Of a stretch of DNA of 64,000 bases, positions 34,981 through 42,890 are shown piece after piece. Origin of the DNA: Streptomyces sp. NBC_01260 (lineage in GTDB: Bacteria; Actinomycetota; Actinomycetes; Streptomycetales; Streptomycetaceae); NCBI RefSeq assembly GCF_036226405.1, contig NZ_CP108464.1:8618001-8682000 (forward strand), in the 5' to 3' direction. The position numbers and the translations under genes are program-made. Each line of letters opens with the position of its first letter. Positions within the stretch are counted from its first letter, which is position 1. A model generated the notes under the pieces. The model saw only the letters and a program-made list of their open reading frames with translations. It was not told the DNA's origin and searched no databases.

Positions 34981-35083
34981 GGTGTCCTTCTTCGGTGCTG
35001 GGGCAGAACAGAGGTTGGTGTGGTGCGGAGGGGGCGGCCAGGGGCCGGACATGCGGGGGAGCGGCGAAACGGCGCACTGGAAG

Positions 35084-35123
35084 ACCGGTGAACCGGTGAA
35101 CCGGTGAACCGGCGGACCGGAGG
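35084..35123. repeat. tandem 8-bp repeat, five units
   Basis: Three exact copies of accggtga (35084-35107) followed by accggcgg and accggagg, in the 168-base gap between the TetR gene and the efflux gene. Each unit contains ACCGGT, itself palindromic. Confidence 0.75.
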
Positions 35124-35148
35124 GCCGGTGCCCCGGCGGACCGCGGGA

Positions 35149-35955
35149 CTACGCGGGTGGTCGTGGCAGGCCTTGGGCCAGTTGGGCGAAGACCTCCTGG
35201 AACGTGTCCGCGAGTATCACCTCTCCGGGGTGGTCGCACCAGTGCTCGACGGCGACCCGTACAGCGGTCTGGGCGACTGCGGCGAGCAGTTGGGGGAAGA
35301 GGCTGTCGCGGACGGCTCCTGTGCCGGCCTCCGGACGTGCCGCGTGGTCGTCGCACCCGTCCTGGCGGGTGCCCGTGTCGTTCAGGTCGCTGTCCAGGAC
35401 GCGAGCCCCCGCCCGCGGGCCGCCCGAGCCTGCTGCTGTGGCGGCGGTCCCGGCGGCAGACCCGGCGTCGAGCCAGTCGGCGATGGCGGCGGCCAGGTCT
35501 CGTTGGTCCGCCACTTGGGCCTGGAGGCCGCGTTGGATGAGGTGGGGGGAACGCTGGAGGACCTTGGCCTGCAGCGCCCAGAACTCCTGGCGCTGCTCGA
35601 ACCCGTCGAGCTCGTCGGCGAGGGCCTCGCGGACCACGTCGAGTGGCGGACGGTCGGCCGGGGCGCGGCGAACGGACTCCCTGATCCGCTCGCCCACCCC
35701 CTCGTCGATCAGCACGAACGCGTCGTCGTGGTTGGGGAAGTAGTTGAAGAACGTCCGGGGCGAGACTCCGGCGGCCTCGCTGATGGCCTCGACCGTGACG
35801 TTCTCCACGCCGTGTTCGGCGGCCAGGCGTACGGCTGCTTCCGCGAGGGCGTTGCGGGTTGCCTGCTTCTTGCGTTCCCGAAGCCCCGGCGAGGATGGCC
35901 TCTTGCGTTCCGGCGGCCCCGATGCGGATGGCTTCTTGGTGGGCACATCTTGCAT
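35149..35955 (-). CDS. TetR-family transcriptional regulator
   Basis: A 268-residue repressor. The N-terminal HTH is in ALAEAAVRLAAEHGVENVTV and EAISEAAGVSPRTFFNYFPN; the long C-terminal ligand domain has an alanine/glycine-rich, probably disordered insert (AGTAATAAGSGGPRAG) of about 50 residues before VRDSLFPQLLAAVAQTAV. I choose the ATG at 35955 (MQDVPTKK), because upstream codons overlap the promoter palindrome. It should repress the DHA2 efflux gene downstream and itself. Confidence 0.82.
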   Translation of the reverse strand: MQDVPTKKPSASGPPERKRPSSPGLRERKKQATRNALAEAAVRLAAEHGVENVTVEAISEAAGVSPRTFFNYFPNHDDAFVLIDEGVGERIRESVRRAPADRPPLDVVREALADELDGFEQRQEFWALQAKVLQRSPHLIQRGLQAQVADQRDLAAAIADWLDAGSAAGTAATAAGSGGPRAGARVLDSDLNDTGTRQDGCDDHAARPEAGTGAVRDSLFPQLLAAVAQTAVRVAVEHWCDHPGEVILADTFQEVFAQLAQGLPRPPA

Positions 35956-35967
35956 AGTAGGCAAAAA

Positions 35968-35980
35968 TGCAGAACCTGCA
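35968..35980. promoter_or_regulatory. operator-like palindrome upstream of tetR
   Basis: tgcag-aac-ctgca, an exact inverted repeat starting 13 bases upstream of the TetR start codon in an unusually AT-rich patch (35955-35990). It is a plausible autoregulatory site; short arms keep confidence moderate. Confidence 0.4.
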
Positions 35981-36132
35981 AAATTATTCCCCACCTCGGG
36001 TCCGCCGAACGCCGTCACTACTTGCACTGTCACCACTCCTCCGACCTGACCTACTACAGGTGCGGGTGTGGTGGTTGGCTGTGGATGCCGGTGGGGCGGC
36101 GTGCGCCGACGGGTGTCGGGGGACGCCGCCCC

Positions 36133-36163
36133 GGGGGTTGGGGGGGGTGGGGGTTACTTGGGG
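36133..36163 (+). other. G-quadruplex-forming motif at the 3' end of the ABC permease gene
   Basis: Plus strand G runs of 5, 8, 5 and 4 bases at 36133-36137, 36140-36147, 36149-36153 and 36160-36163, with loops of two, one and six bases. It straddles the permease stop codon (36154-36156) on the template strand. Confidence 0.6.
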
Positions 36164-36945
36164 TCGCGGTTGAATTTTGAGGTTGCCCAGAAGTAGCCGA
36201 GGGTTGCGAGGCCGAGGCACCAGGCGAGGGTGAGCCATCCGTTGTTGCCGATCTCGTTGCCCAGGAGTAGTCCTCGCAGGGTTTCGATGGCGGGTGTGAA
36301 GGGCTGGTACTCGGCGATGGGCCGGAACCACCCGGGCATCGTGTCGACCGGGATGAAGGCGCTGGACAGGAGTGGCAGCAGGATCATGGGGAGGGCGTTG
36401 TTGCTGGCGGCTTCGGCGTTCGGGCTGATGAGGCCCATGCCGACGGCGATCCAGGTGAGTGCTGTGGCGAAGAGGACGAGCAGGGCGAATGCGGCGAGCC
36501 ATTCCAGGGCGGTCGCGTCGGTGGAGCGGAAGCCGATGGCGACGGCGACGGCGCCGACGAGGATCACGCTCATGACTGCTTGCAGGACGCTTCCGACGAC
36601 GTGTCCCACGAGTACGGAGCCGCGGTGGATCGCCATGGTGCGGAAGCGGGCGATGATGCCTTCGGTCATGTCGGTGGAGACGGACACGGCGGTTCCGACC
36701 ACGGTGCTTCCGACGGTCATCAGCAGGATGCCGGGGACGATGTAGGCGATGTACTGGGAGCGGTCGGCGCCGCCGCCGCCGATGCCGGCGCTCATGACGT
36801 CGCCGAAGATGTAGACGAAGAGCAGGAGCAGCATGACTGGGGTGAGGAGCAGGTTCAGGGTGAGGGAGGGGTAGCGGCGGGCGTGCAGGAGGTTGCGGCG
36901 CAGCATGGTGGCGGAGTCGCGAGCGGCGAGGGTGAGGGTGCTCAT
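36154..36945 (-). CDS. ABC-2 type transporter permease (DrrB-like)
   Basis: A 263-residue membrane subunit with six hydrophobic segments. It contains ARDSATMLRRNLLHARRYP at the cytoplasmic N-terminus, then LTPVMLLLLFVYIFGD, QYIAYIVPGILLMTVGST, and FRTMAIHRGSVLVGHVVGS and PNAEAASNNALPMILLPLLS, the pattern of daunorubicin-type DrrB permeases. The ATG overlaps the stop of the ATPase gene by four bases. It exports an unknown lipophilic compound together with that ATPase. Confidence 0.88.
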   Translation of the reverse strand: MSTLTLAARDSATMLRRNLLHARRYPSLTLNLLLTPVMLLLLFVYIFGDVMSAGIGGGGADRSQYIAYIVPGILLMTVGSTVVGTAVSVSTDMTEGIIARFRTMAIHRGSVLVGHVVGSVLQAVMSVILVGAVAVAIGFRSTDATALEWLAAFALLVLFATALTWIAVGMGLISPNAEAASNNALPMILLPLLSSAFIPVDTMPGWFRPIAEYQPFTPAIETLRGLLLGNEIGNNGWLTLAWCLGLATLGYFWATSKFNRDPK

Positions 36946-37988
36946 CGGGCTGTCTCCTTGGGCTGGTCGGGGATGTCTGCGGCGCCGGTCAGGGCGAAGA
37001 ACACGTCGTCGAGGTCGGGGGTGTGGACGGTCAGTTCGTCGGCTTCGATGCCGGTGGAGTCCAGCCAGTCGAGGAGGGAGCGCAGCTCGCGCTGGCTGCC
37101 GTCGCTGGGGATCCGCAGCGACAGCGCCTCGTCGTCCCGGGTGCCCTCGCCCAGCGCGACGGCGGCGGACCGGTACGCCGCCGGATCGGAGAAGCGGAGG
37201 CGGACGTGACCGCCGGGGATGAGCCGTTTGAGCTCGTCGGCGCTCCCCTCGGCGGCGATCCTGCCGTTGTTGAGGACGGCGATGCGGTCGGCGAGTTCGT
37301 CGGCCTCGTCCAGGTACTGGGTGGTGAGGAAGACGGTGACGCCGTCGGCGACGAGTTCGCGGATGATGTTCCACATGTTGTGGCGGCTGCGGGGGTCGAG
37401 GCCGGTGGTGGGTTCGTCGAGGAAGATGATCCGCGGGTTGCCGACCAGGGTCATGGCGAGGTCGAGGCGCCGTTTCATGCCGCCGGAGTAGGTGGAGGCC
37501 GGCTTCTTCGCGGCGTCGGTGAGGTCGAAACGCTCCAGCAGCCCGGCGGCGGCGCGCCGTCCCTCGCTGCGGGAGAGGTGGTGCAGGTCGGCCATGAGGA
37601 GCATGTTCTCCTCGCCGGTGATCAGGCCGTCGACCGCGGAGAACTGCCCGGTGACGCCGATCGCGGCCCGCACCGCCTGGGGGTTCGCGGCGAGGTCATG
37701 ACCCCCGACCCGGACACCACCGGAACCGGAACCTGAGCCGGAACCTGGCCCGGCATCGGCGGACGGGGCGTCTGCGGAGATGAGCGTGGAGAGGATCTTG
37801 ACGACGGTGGTCTTGCCGGCGCCGTTCGGGCCGAGCAACGCGAACACCGTTCCCTCGGGGACGGCCAGGTCGACGCCGTCGAGCACGACCTTGTCACCGT
37901 AGGACTTGCGCAGCCCGATCGCCGTGATGGCGGCGCGTGGCTCCTGGGCGTTGTCAGTTTTGGATGTGGGCATGACAGGTGAAGTCAT
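36942..37988 (-). CDS. ABC transporter ATP-binding protein (DrrA-like)
   Basis: Cytoplasmic ATPase of 348 residues. Walker A LLGPNGAGKTTVVK, Q-loop VTGQFSAVDG, signature YSGGMKRRLD, Walker B IIFLDEPTTGLDP and H-loop-like TTQYLDEAD are all present. The C-terminal extension (ELTVHTPDLDDVFFALTG) is typical of DrrA drug-exporter ATPases. Unusually, about 20 residues with a Gly-Ser repeat (GPGSGSGSGSGG) are inserted after the first beta sheet (ISADAPSADA), where homologues have a short turn. GGGAGGACCTC precedes the ATG. It forms a pump with the overlapping permease gene. Confidence 0.92.
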   Translation of the reverse strand: MTSPVMPTSKTDNAQEPRAAITAIGLRKSYGDKVVLDGVDLAVPEGTVFALLGPNGAGKTTVVKILSTLISADAPSADAGPGSGSGSGSGGVRVGGHDLAANPQAVRAAIGVTGQFSAVDGLITGEENMLLMADLHHLSRSEGRRAAAGLLERFDLTDAAKKPASTYSGGMKRRLDLAMTLVGNPRIIFLDEPTTGLDPRSRHNMWNIIRELVADGVTVFLTTQYLDEADELADRIAVLNNGRIAAEGSADELKRLIPGGHVRLRFSDPAAYRSAAVALGEGTRDDEALSLRIPSDGSQRELRSLLDWLDSTGIEADELTVHTPDLDDVFFALTGAADIPDQPKETAR

Positions 37989-38050
37989 GAGGTCCTCCCG
38001 ATCGAAAAGTGAAGTGACTGGGGAAGCAGGTGAGTTGACGGGCCTGGTGC

Positions 38051-38896
38051 TCAGGTTCGGGCGCGAAGTACGTCGATGTTGCCGTTGCGGGTCCGGGCGC
38101 GGACCTCGACGGTGTCCTCGGCCTTCTCCGGGGTCTCGGAGGCGGTGAGCGCGTTGCGCACCTGCCCGGAGCCGGAGCTGGCGTCGAGCCAGGCGGCCGT
38201 GCCCTCGCGGATGCCGACCTCGATGGCGCCGTAGGAGGTTTCCAGCTGAACGGTGCCGCGGGCGACGTCGGCGACGCGCAGGGTGCCGTGGGCGGTGGTG
38301 GCGGCGACCGAGCCCTCGGCGCGCGCGATGTCGATGTCGCCGTGGGCGCCGTTCACCTGCAGGTCGCCGGTCGCGGCGCCGACGGTCGTGGTGCCGTGCG
38401 AGTTCTTCAGGACGGCGGGGCCGTCGACGATGCCGACGCGCAAGCTGCCGGAGCTGGTGGTGATCTCGGCCTTGCCCTCGATCCGGTCGACGGTGATCGA
38501 GCCGTGGGAGGCGGTCAGGTGGAGCGGTCCGGTCGTGTCGAGGCGGACGTCACCGGATGAGGTCTTCACGCGGGCCTCGCCGAGCCGGCCCTCGCTGAGT
38601 ACCTGGAGCCAGGAGCCGGTCAGGTCGACGCTCGAGCCCGTGGGCAGTTCGACCGTCACGTCGACGGTGCCGGTGCGTCCGACGAGATAGCGCTGCTTGG
38701 GCGTCCTGACGGTCAGGACGCCACTCGTGTACGTGACCTCGGTCTGTTCGGCCGATCGTACGTCCTGGTCCTTCTGCGGGTCGCGGGGCCGCACCTCGAC
38801 GACCGTGTCGGGACGGTCGGCCGCGGCGAACTGGATGGAACCGGCGGACACATGGGCGTTGACCGAGATCGGTGCGGGCGTGTCGAAAGAAGGCAT
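38051..38896 (-). CDS. DUF4097-family beta-helix protein
   Basis: A 281-residue protein made of repeated short beta strands: EVTYTSGVLTVRTPK, VDVTVELPTGSSVDLTGS, ARVKTSSGDVRLDTTG, KAEITTSSGSLRVGIVDG, TVQLETSYGAIEVGIREG. Such 'xxSSGxxxV' ladders form the right-handed beta solenoid of DUF4097 (YvlB/LiaG-like) proteins. There is no signal peptide or membrane segment, so it is likely cytoplasmic. GAGGACGGAACAGCC precedes the ATG at 38896. It sits between a ribbon-helix-helix protein and the DrrAB-like pump, 60 bases from the ATPase, so it probably modulates or signals for this exporter. Confidence 0.82.
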   Translation of the reverse strand: MPSFDTPAPISVNAHVSAGSIQFAAADRPDTVVEVRPRDPQKDQDVRSAEQTEVTYTSGVLTVRTPKQRYLVGRTGTVDVTVELPTGSSVDLTGSWLQVLSEGRLGEARVKTSSGDVRLDTTGPLHLTASHGSITVDRIEGKAEITTSSGSLRVGIVDGPAVLKNSHGTTTVGAATGDLQVNGAHGDIDIARAEGSVAATTAHGTLRVADVARGTVQLETSYGAIEVGIREGTAAWLDASSGSGQVRNALTASETPEKAEDTVEVRARTRNGNIDVLRART

Positions 38897-38975
38897 GGCT
38901 GTTCCGTCCTCTTGGGTGTTCGTGGCGTCCCCGCTGGTGGGACGTGGTGTGGGTGAAGTCGTTCCGAGGGGCCGG

Positions 38976-39494
38976 TCAGCGCACCCAGCCCTTGAAGCTC
39001 TGGCTGACGGTCCTGGTCTTCCCCGGGGCCCGGGGGGTGGCGGCGCCGCCCGAGTCGACCGCGGCCGACACGACGCGTACGAGCCATGCGTTGACCGACA
39101 GACCCTCGCTGCCCGCCACTTCCTCGGCGCGGGTCTTGAGGTGGGCGGGCAGGCGCAGATTGACGCGGGCGGTGCCACCCTCGTCCGTATCGGCGGGGAC
39201 CGGGGCAAGGGCGGGCACCGGTACGTCGAGCGGCTGGGCCCGCTCCTCGTGCTGCGGCAGTACCACCACGAAGTCGGGGTCGAGGCCGCGCAGCCGTACG
39301 TCAACCGAGCCGGGGGCGAGTTCGCGGGTGATCTCGTCCATGGCGGCGGACAGCACATTGAGCAGGGTCAGACGGGTGGCCGACTCCAGCGGCGCGGTCA
39401 GCCGCTCGGCCAGCTCGCGGGCTTCGTCACCCCCGGCTTCGGCGGCCACCGCCAGTTCCCTGTGGAGTGTTTCGACATACGGCGTGAGGTCCAT
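38976..39494 (-). CDS. HicB/CopG-type ribbon-helix-helix regulator
   Basis: A 172-residue protein with an N-terminal helical domain (MDLTPYVETLHRELAVAAEA, then AERLTAPLESATRLTLLNVL) and a C-terminal ribbon-helix-helix: ARVNLRLPAHLKTRAEEVA, EGLSVNAWLVRVVSAAVD (about 108-148), ending with a basic tail. This is annotated as HicB-family antitoxin in streptomycetes, but no HicA toxin is next to it. The promoter carries two TGGCGCCA palindromes 11 bases apart, ideal for cooperative binding of such a dimer, so I infer autoregulation of the four-gene cassette that follows. Confidence 0.78.
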   Translation of the reverse strand: MDLTPYVETLHRELAVAAEAGGDEARELAERLTAPLESATRLTLLNVLSAAMDEITRELAPGSVDVRLRGLDPDFVVVLPQHEERAQPLDVPVPALAPVPADTDEGGTARVNLRLPAHLKTRAEEVAGSEGLSVNAWLVRVVSAAVDSGGAATPRAPGKTRTVSQSFKGWVR

Positions 39495-39504
39495 GACTCC
39501 ACTA

Positions 39505-39658
39505 TGGCGCCATTGTGGCGCCATTGGCAAGCGTGGATGTGTGAATAGTGGCGTTCGGCAGGGCTCACGGGTGGCGCATGAGATGCATTCTTGCAGGTAA
39601 GAGCGGTCAAGCGAGGAGGTGGCGCCAGATTTTCTCAGGGTGGCGCAGCGTGGCGCCG
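39505..39658. promoter_or_regulatory. cluster of TGGCGCCA operators
   Basis: Perfect tggcgcca at 39505-39512 and 39516-39523 (one helical turn apart, 11 bp), a third perfect copy at 39620-39627, and near copies tggcgcag at 39641-39648 and tggcgccg at 39651-39658, again spaced about one turn. They begin 11 bases upstream of the ribbon-helix-helix start codon. Confidence 0.75.
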
Positions 39659-40117
39659 ATCGCGAGATCCTCGGCATTTGATCCTTCGCCACTGGTAGCT
39701 GCGCCGATGCCTCGGTCCGGCCGGCCAGGTCCGTCCATCGCTGTTTCAGATGATCCGGCAGCGCCCGAATGTCTTCTCCGGACAGATCCCTGAACGTCTC
39801 GGGGTTCCTGAAGCGCGACATCATCTGGCTCCGGGACTGTCGGGCGACACGGGATTGTCAGTGGTCGGCGACATGGGGTGTGTCAGTGACTGCGGCTTCG
39901 TCGTACGCGATGAGGTGTGGAGTGGCCGGCGCCGAGGTGTTGAGCGACGGTGGCGACCGGTTCCTGCGCGTCGTGGTGTCGCGGGGCGAGGGTGAGCCTG
40001 GGTGCGCTGTACCTGGGCGGATGGCGGCCTGGTTGCCGCCGTCGACTGGGCCGAAGCTGAGGTCATCGCTTACTCCGCAACGGCTCACCGCCCTGGCATG
40101 ACGAACAGGATCTCTCC
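39659..40117. other. region without a recognisable gene
   Basis: Between the operator cluster and the truncated amidohydrolase. Open frames of up to 110 codons exist but show no motif, ribosome site or domain pattern. Confidence 0.4.
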
Positions 40118-40780
40118 TTGACCGCCTCTGGCACCACCAGCCCTGCCGTGCTCGACCAGCTTCAGCGCCGATCCACCGACCCGAAGCTGCGCATCCTGTT
40201 TGTTGGCGCGACCATCGTCACCATGGATTCCGGCCTCGGCGTCCTGCACGACGCGGACCTGCTCGTCGAGGGCGACACGATCATGGCGGTCGGTCCTGGT
40301 CTGAGCCCGCAAAGCGCGGTGGTCGTCGACGCGAGGGGCACGATCCTGGCCCCCGGCTTCGTCGACACGCACCGGCACGCCTGGGAGACGCAGCTGCGCC
40401 GGATCATGCCGGACGTCGACGACCTCGGCGCCTACGTCATGTCCACCCTCACCGGCTACGCCACGGTCTACCGGCCCCATGACATGTACGTCGGCACCAG
40501 GCTGGCCGCGCTGACGGCGATTGACAGCGGCATCACGACGATGCTCGACTTCTCCCACAACTCCCGCACCGCCGAGCATTCCGACGCCGCGATCCAGGCC
40601 CTCATCGACACCGGCATCCGCGGCGTGCACGCCGCCATGGGCCCGCACTTCGGGGCCTGGGACAAGCAGTGGCCCGACGACCTGACCCCTGGCTCCGACC
40701 TCGGACGCGCAGATCGGGCTGCTCACCTCCGACGACGGGAGCCGTTGCGCGAGCTGCGGCAACCAGCTGAAGGCCCGTAA
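40118..40780 (+). pseudogene. truncated amidohydrolase (AtzA/TrzA type)
   Basis: The TTG at 40118 has AGGATCTCTCC upstream. The product reads as the first 190 or so residues of a metal-dependent amidohydrolase: LFVGATIVTMDSGLGVLHDA, GTILAPGFVDTHRHAWETQL with the metal-binding HxH, and DSGITTMLDFSHNSRTAEHS. Family members are about 450 residues; here the similarity stops after FGAWDKQWPDDL at about 40690 and the frame ends in unrelated sequence. The missing part holds the remaining zinc ligands, so the product cannot be active. Confidence 0.8.
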
Positions 40781-40935
40781 TCCGAGGACACGGCTCTGCT
40801 CAACCACAGGCAGATCACACAACCGGCGGCTCCAACACCAACGCGCGCTCAGCGACCCCTCGTCCTCCATGCAGAAGGTGGCGTGCCCAGCCTGCGGCGT
40901 CACCTGGGCAAGCGGCAACGACGACGTCAAGACGC
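40710..40935 (+). pseudogene. zinc-ribbon gene fragment fused to the truncated amidohydrolase
   Basis: In the next plus-strand frame the DNA reads QIGLLTSDDGSRCASCGNQL, KARNPRTRLCSTTGRSHNRR and VACPACGVTWASGNDD: two CxxC knuckles and a CSTT pattern where a fourth cysteine has become Gly. This resembles small streptomycete zinc-ribbon DNA-binding proteins. It lacks a start codon of its own, and marks the recombination junction that cut the amidohydrolase. Confidence 0.45.
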
Positions 40936-40973
40936 TCGGCCGAGGACGCCGTCCTTCGCCCAGCCCAGGATGG

Positions 40974-41007
40974 CCGCGGAGCGGGGGCGCGCGCCCCCGC
41001 TCCGCGG
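40974..41007. repeat. perfect 34-bp palindrome
   Basis: ccgcggagcgggggcgc (40974-40990) is followed without spacer by its exact complement (40991-41007). It could act as a terminator in either direction or be a protein or recombination site; nothing nearby decides this. Confidence 0.75.
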
Positions 41008-41279
41008 GCCGGGTGAGGCGGCCGCACCGCTTTCCCGAGGCCGCGGACGAGTGGCGAGATGTGGCTCCACCTGGGCAAGTTGACTTGGCCCGGTGCTCAG
41101 CGTGCCGGGATGCGCCCCATCCGTACCGCACGTGCCGTCCACGATTCCAGATTCGTCGCGTGGGCGATTGGCGGCGGTGGGGACGAGCAGGCGTTGGGCG
41201 CCGCAGGTGCCCGCGGACGAGCCCTGGAACAGCCGTGCTCTACTGGATCGCCCGCCCCGCACGTCATCGGAGGTCCCCA

Positions 41280-41744
41280 GTGACCCGGCTCCACATCCGT
41301 TCCGGCGTCAACCCCGAAGAGCCGGACGTGCCTGTGGTGACGCTCGTCGTCGACCCCGACGGCCCACCCGGTGAGCGTGCGGTCCATGAGCTTTTCAGCT
41401 ACTGCTACGAGGGCGACGGTGTGGTCTACCTGGTGATGACCGACGGCTGGGCCGAGCACACCCTCGACGGCAACCGCCTGGTGGTCGAGATCGCCGTGTA
41501 CCCGGGCGCCCTGGGGCAGGTAGGTGTGGACGCCGGGACGTTCCCCGGCCGCTCGGCGCTCGATCCGGAGGCGGCGCTCGTGCTGCGCGCGGAGACCGTG
41601 GTGGACCCGGAACTGTATGCGCGGGCGGCGCCCGCGACCGCAGTGTTCACCGCGGGCCCGGACCGCGCGCTCGATGACCTGCTTGCCGCCGACGCATGGC
41701 CGATGGTGCTCGGTCACTCGCCGGCCGACGAGACCGATGAGTAG
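41280..41744 (+). CDS. hypothetical protein
   Basis: A 154-residue soluble, acidic protein. I place the start at the GTG at 41280 because CGGAGGTCCCCA precedes it, although the frame stays open far upstream. The sequence MTRLHIRSGVNPEEPDVPVV is followed by a beta-rich region with HELFSYCYEGDGVVYLVMTD and a C-terminal AVFTAGPDRALDDLLAADAW. No signal peptide, membrane segment or known motif is seen. The domain rhythm is reminiscent of small immunity or ligand-binding proteins but I cannot assign it. Confidence 0.55.
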   Translation: MTRLHIRSGVNPEEPDVPVVTLVVDPDGPPGERAVHELFSYCYEGDGVVYLVMTDGWAEHTLDGNRLVVEIAVYPGALGQVGVDAGTFPGRSALDPEAALVLRAETVVDPELYARAAPATAVFTAGPDRALDDLLAADAWPMVLGHSPADETDE

Positions 41745-41794
41745 CCAGAACCTGCGGATCGGCGTCCTGAGGGCCACCCCCTTCGTCGCCCGGC

Positions 41795-42185
41795 GGCCGC
41801 AGCCGCCTGTTCGGCGCGGGCTCGGGTGGCTGCCAGTCGGTAGGAGTCGGCGCCGGTCCCGATGATGTTGCCGCCGAACGTCCAGCTTCCGGCGGAGTCA
41901 TCGGAAGCTATCGTCGCGCTGTCCCTTTCCTCACGCTCCGTCAGATCCAGAAACAGCAGTTGTTGCCGATCACGCACAGGGGCAGGCCCTTTTTGGCCCA
42001 GTCGTACTTCGCCAGGGTGCGGATGGTGGCCGGGCCAATGGTGGAGTTGGCCTCGAAGTCGAACTGCCGCACACGGCTTGACGCGAGGAAGGTTCGCCGC
42101 CTTGATCCGGCGCTCGGAACGCCGACTGGCCCGGTCGTCGCACGCGGACAACAAGGTCTCGGCCAGGAACTCCGGCAGGTCATCT
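41795..42185 (-). pseudogene. IS21-family IstB helper ATPase, internally deleted remnant
   Basis: Minus-strand pieces in two frames match IstB: RRRTFLASSRVRQFDFEANS, TIGPATIRTLAKYDWAKKGL and LCVIGNN (degenerate Walker A region) from the N-terminal half, then TEREERDSATIASDDSAGSW and FGGNIIGTGADSYRLAATRA from the C-terminus. The central part with Walker B is deleted and the Walker A GDSGTGKSH is gone. Confidence 0.75.
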
Positions 42186-42312
42186 GGTCGCGCAGCGCCG
42201 CCTCGGCCGGCTCCGGGTACGGGGCGCGGATGGTGGGCAGGCGGAGGATGCGGTACGAGGTGTCGACGTCGGCCTGCTAGAGCGGATTGATGGGTTGGCC
42301 GGTTGATCGGAT

Positions 42313-42885
42313 ATGTCTGTCCGGTTGGTGATCACTGATCTGATGTGGGACCGGATCGAGCCGTTGATCCCGGCCGATCCAGTCCGCGGGCGACGATGGG
42401 CCGACCATCGTCGAACCCTTGAGGCCACGGTGTGGAAGTACCGAACCTGCTCGCCCTGGCGGGACCTGCCCGCCGAACTCGGTACATAGCAGACCGCACA
42501 CAAACGCCTGATCAGGTGGGCTATCGACGGTACCTGGAACGGATCCTCGCGGCTGTCCTGGCCGCTGCGGACGCCAGTGATGAGTTGGGTTGGCCGGTAT
42601 CGGTGGACTCAACCGTTTGCCGGGCTCACCAGCACGCCGGCGGAGCCAGGAAAAGGAGGCTCCCGATCGGGTCGAACCCGACGATCATGCACTCGGACGC
42701 CCACGCGGTGGCCTGGGTAGGAAGGTTCGCCTGGCCAGTGACGGCCGGGCGCGGCCGTTGGTCGTCCACGTCACCGCAGGCCAGACCGGTGACGCACCGG
42801 CCCTCCGAAGCGGCAAGGGAGAGGATCAGGGGCCCCGGAGCGCTTTCGGGAGACCGAGGACTCGACCAGAGACCATGTCCTGAAT
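42313..42885 (+). pseudogene. IS5-family transposase, interrupted
   Basis: From an ATG at 42313: LVITDLMWDRIEPLIPADPV, RTLEATVWKYRTCSPWRDLP then an in-frame TAG at 42487. Past the stop, shifted frames give LGWPVSVDSTVCRAHQHAGG (first catalytic Asp), then HALGRPRGGLGRKVRLASDG and RARPLVVHVTAGQTGDAPAL. The last part containing the Glu is missing. This is the order of IS5-type (IS4811-like) streptomycete transposases. Confidence 0.78.
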
Positions 42886-42890
42886 GAGGC

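Noticed and set aside
38976..39494. HicAB toxin-antitoxin pair
   Set aside because: Only the HicB-like RHH protein is present; no small HicA-type double-stranded RNA-binding domain gene lies on either side, and the context is an ABC exporter.
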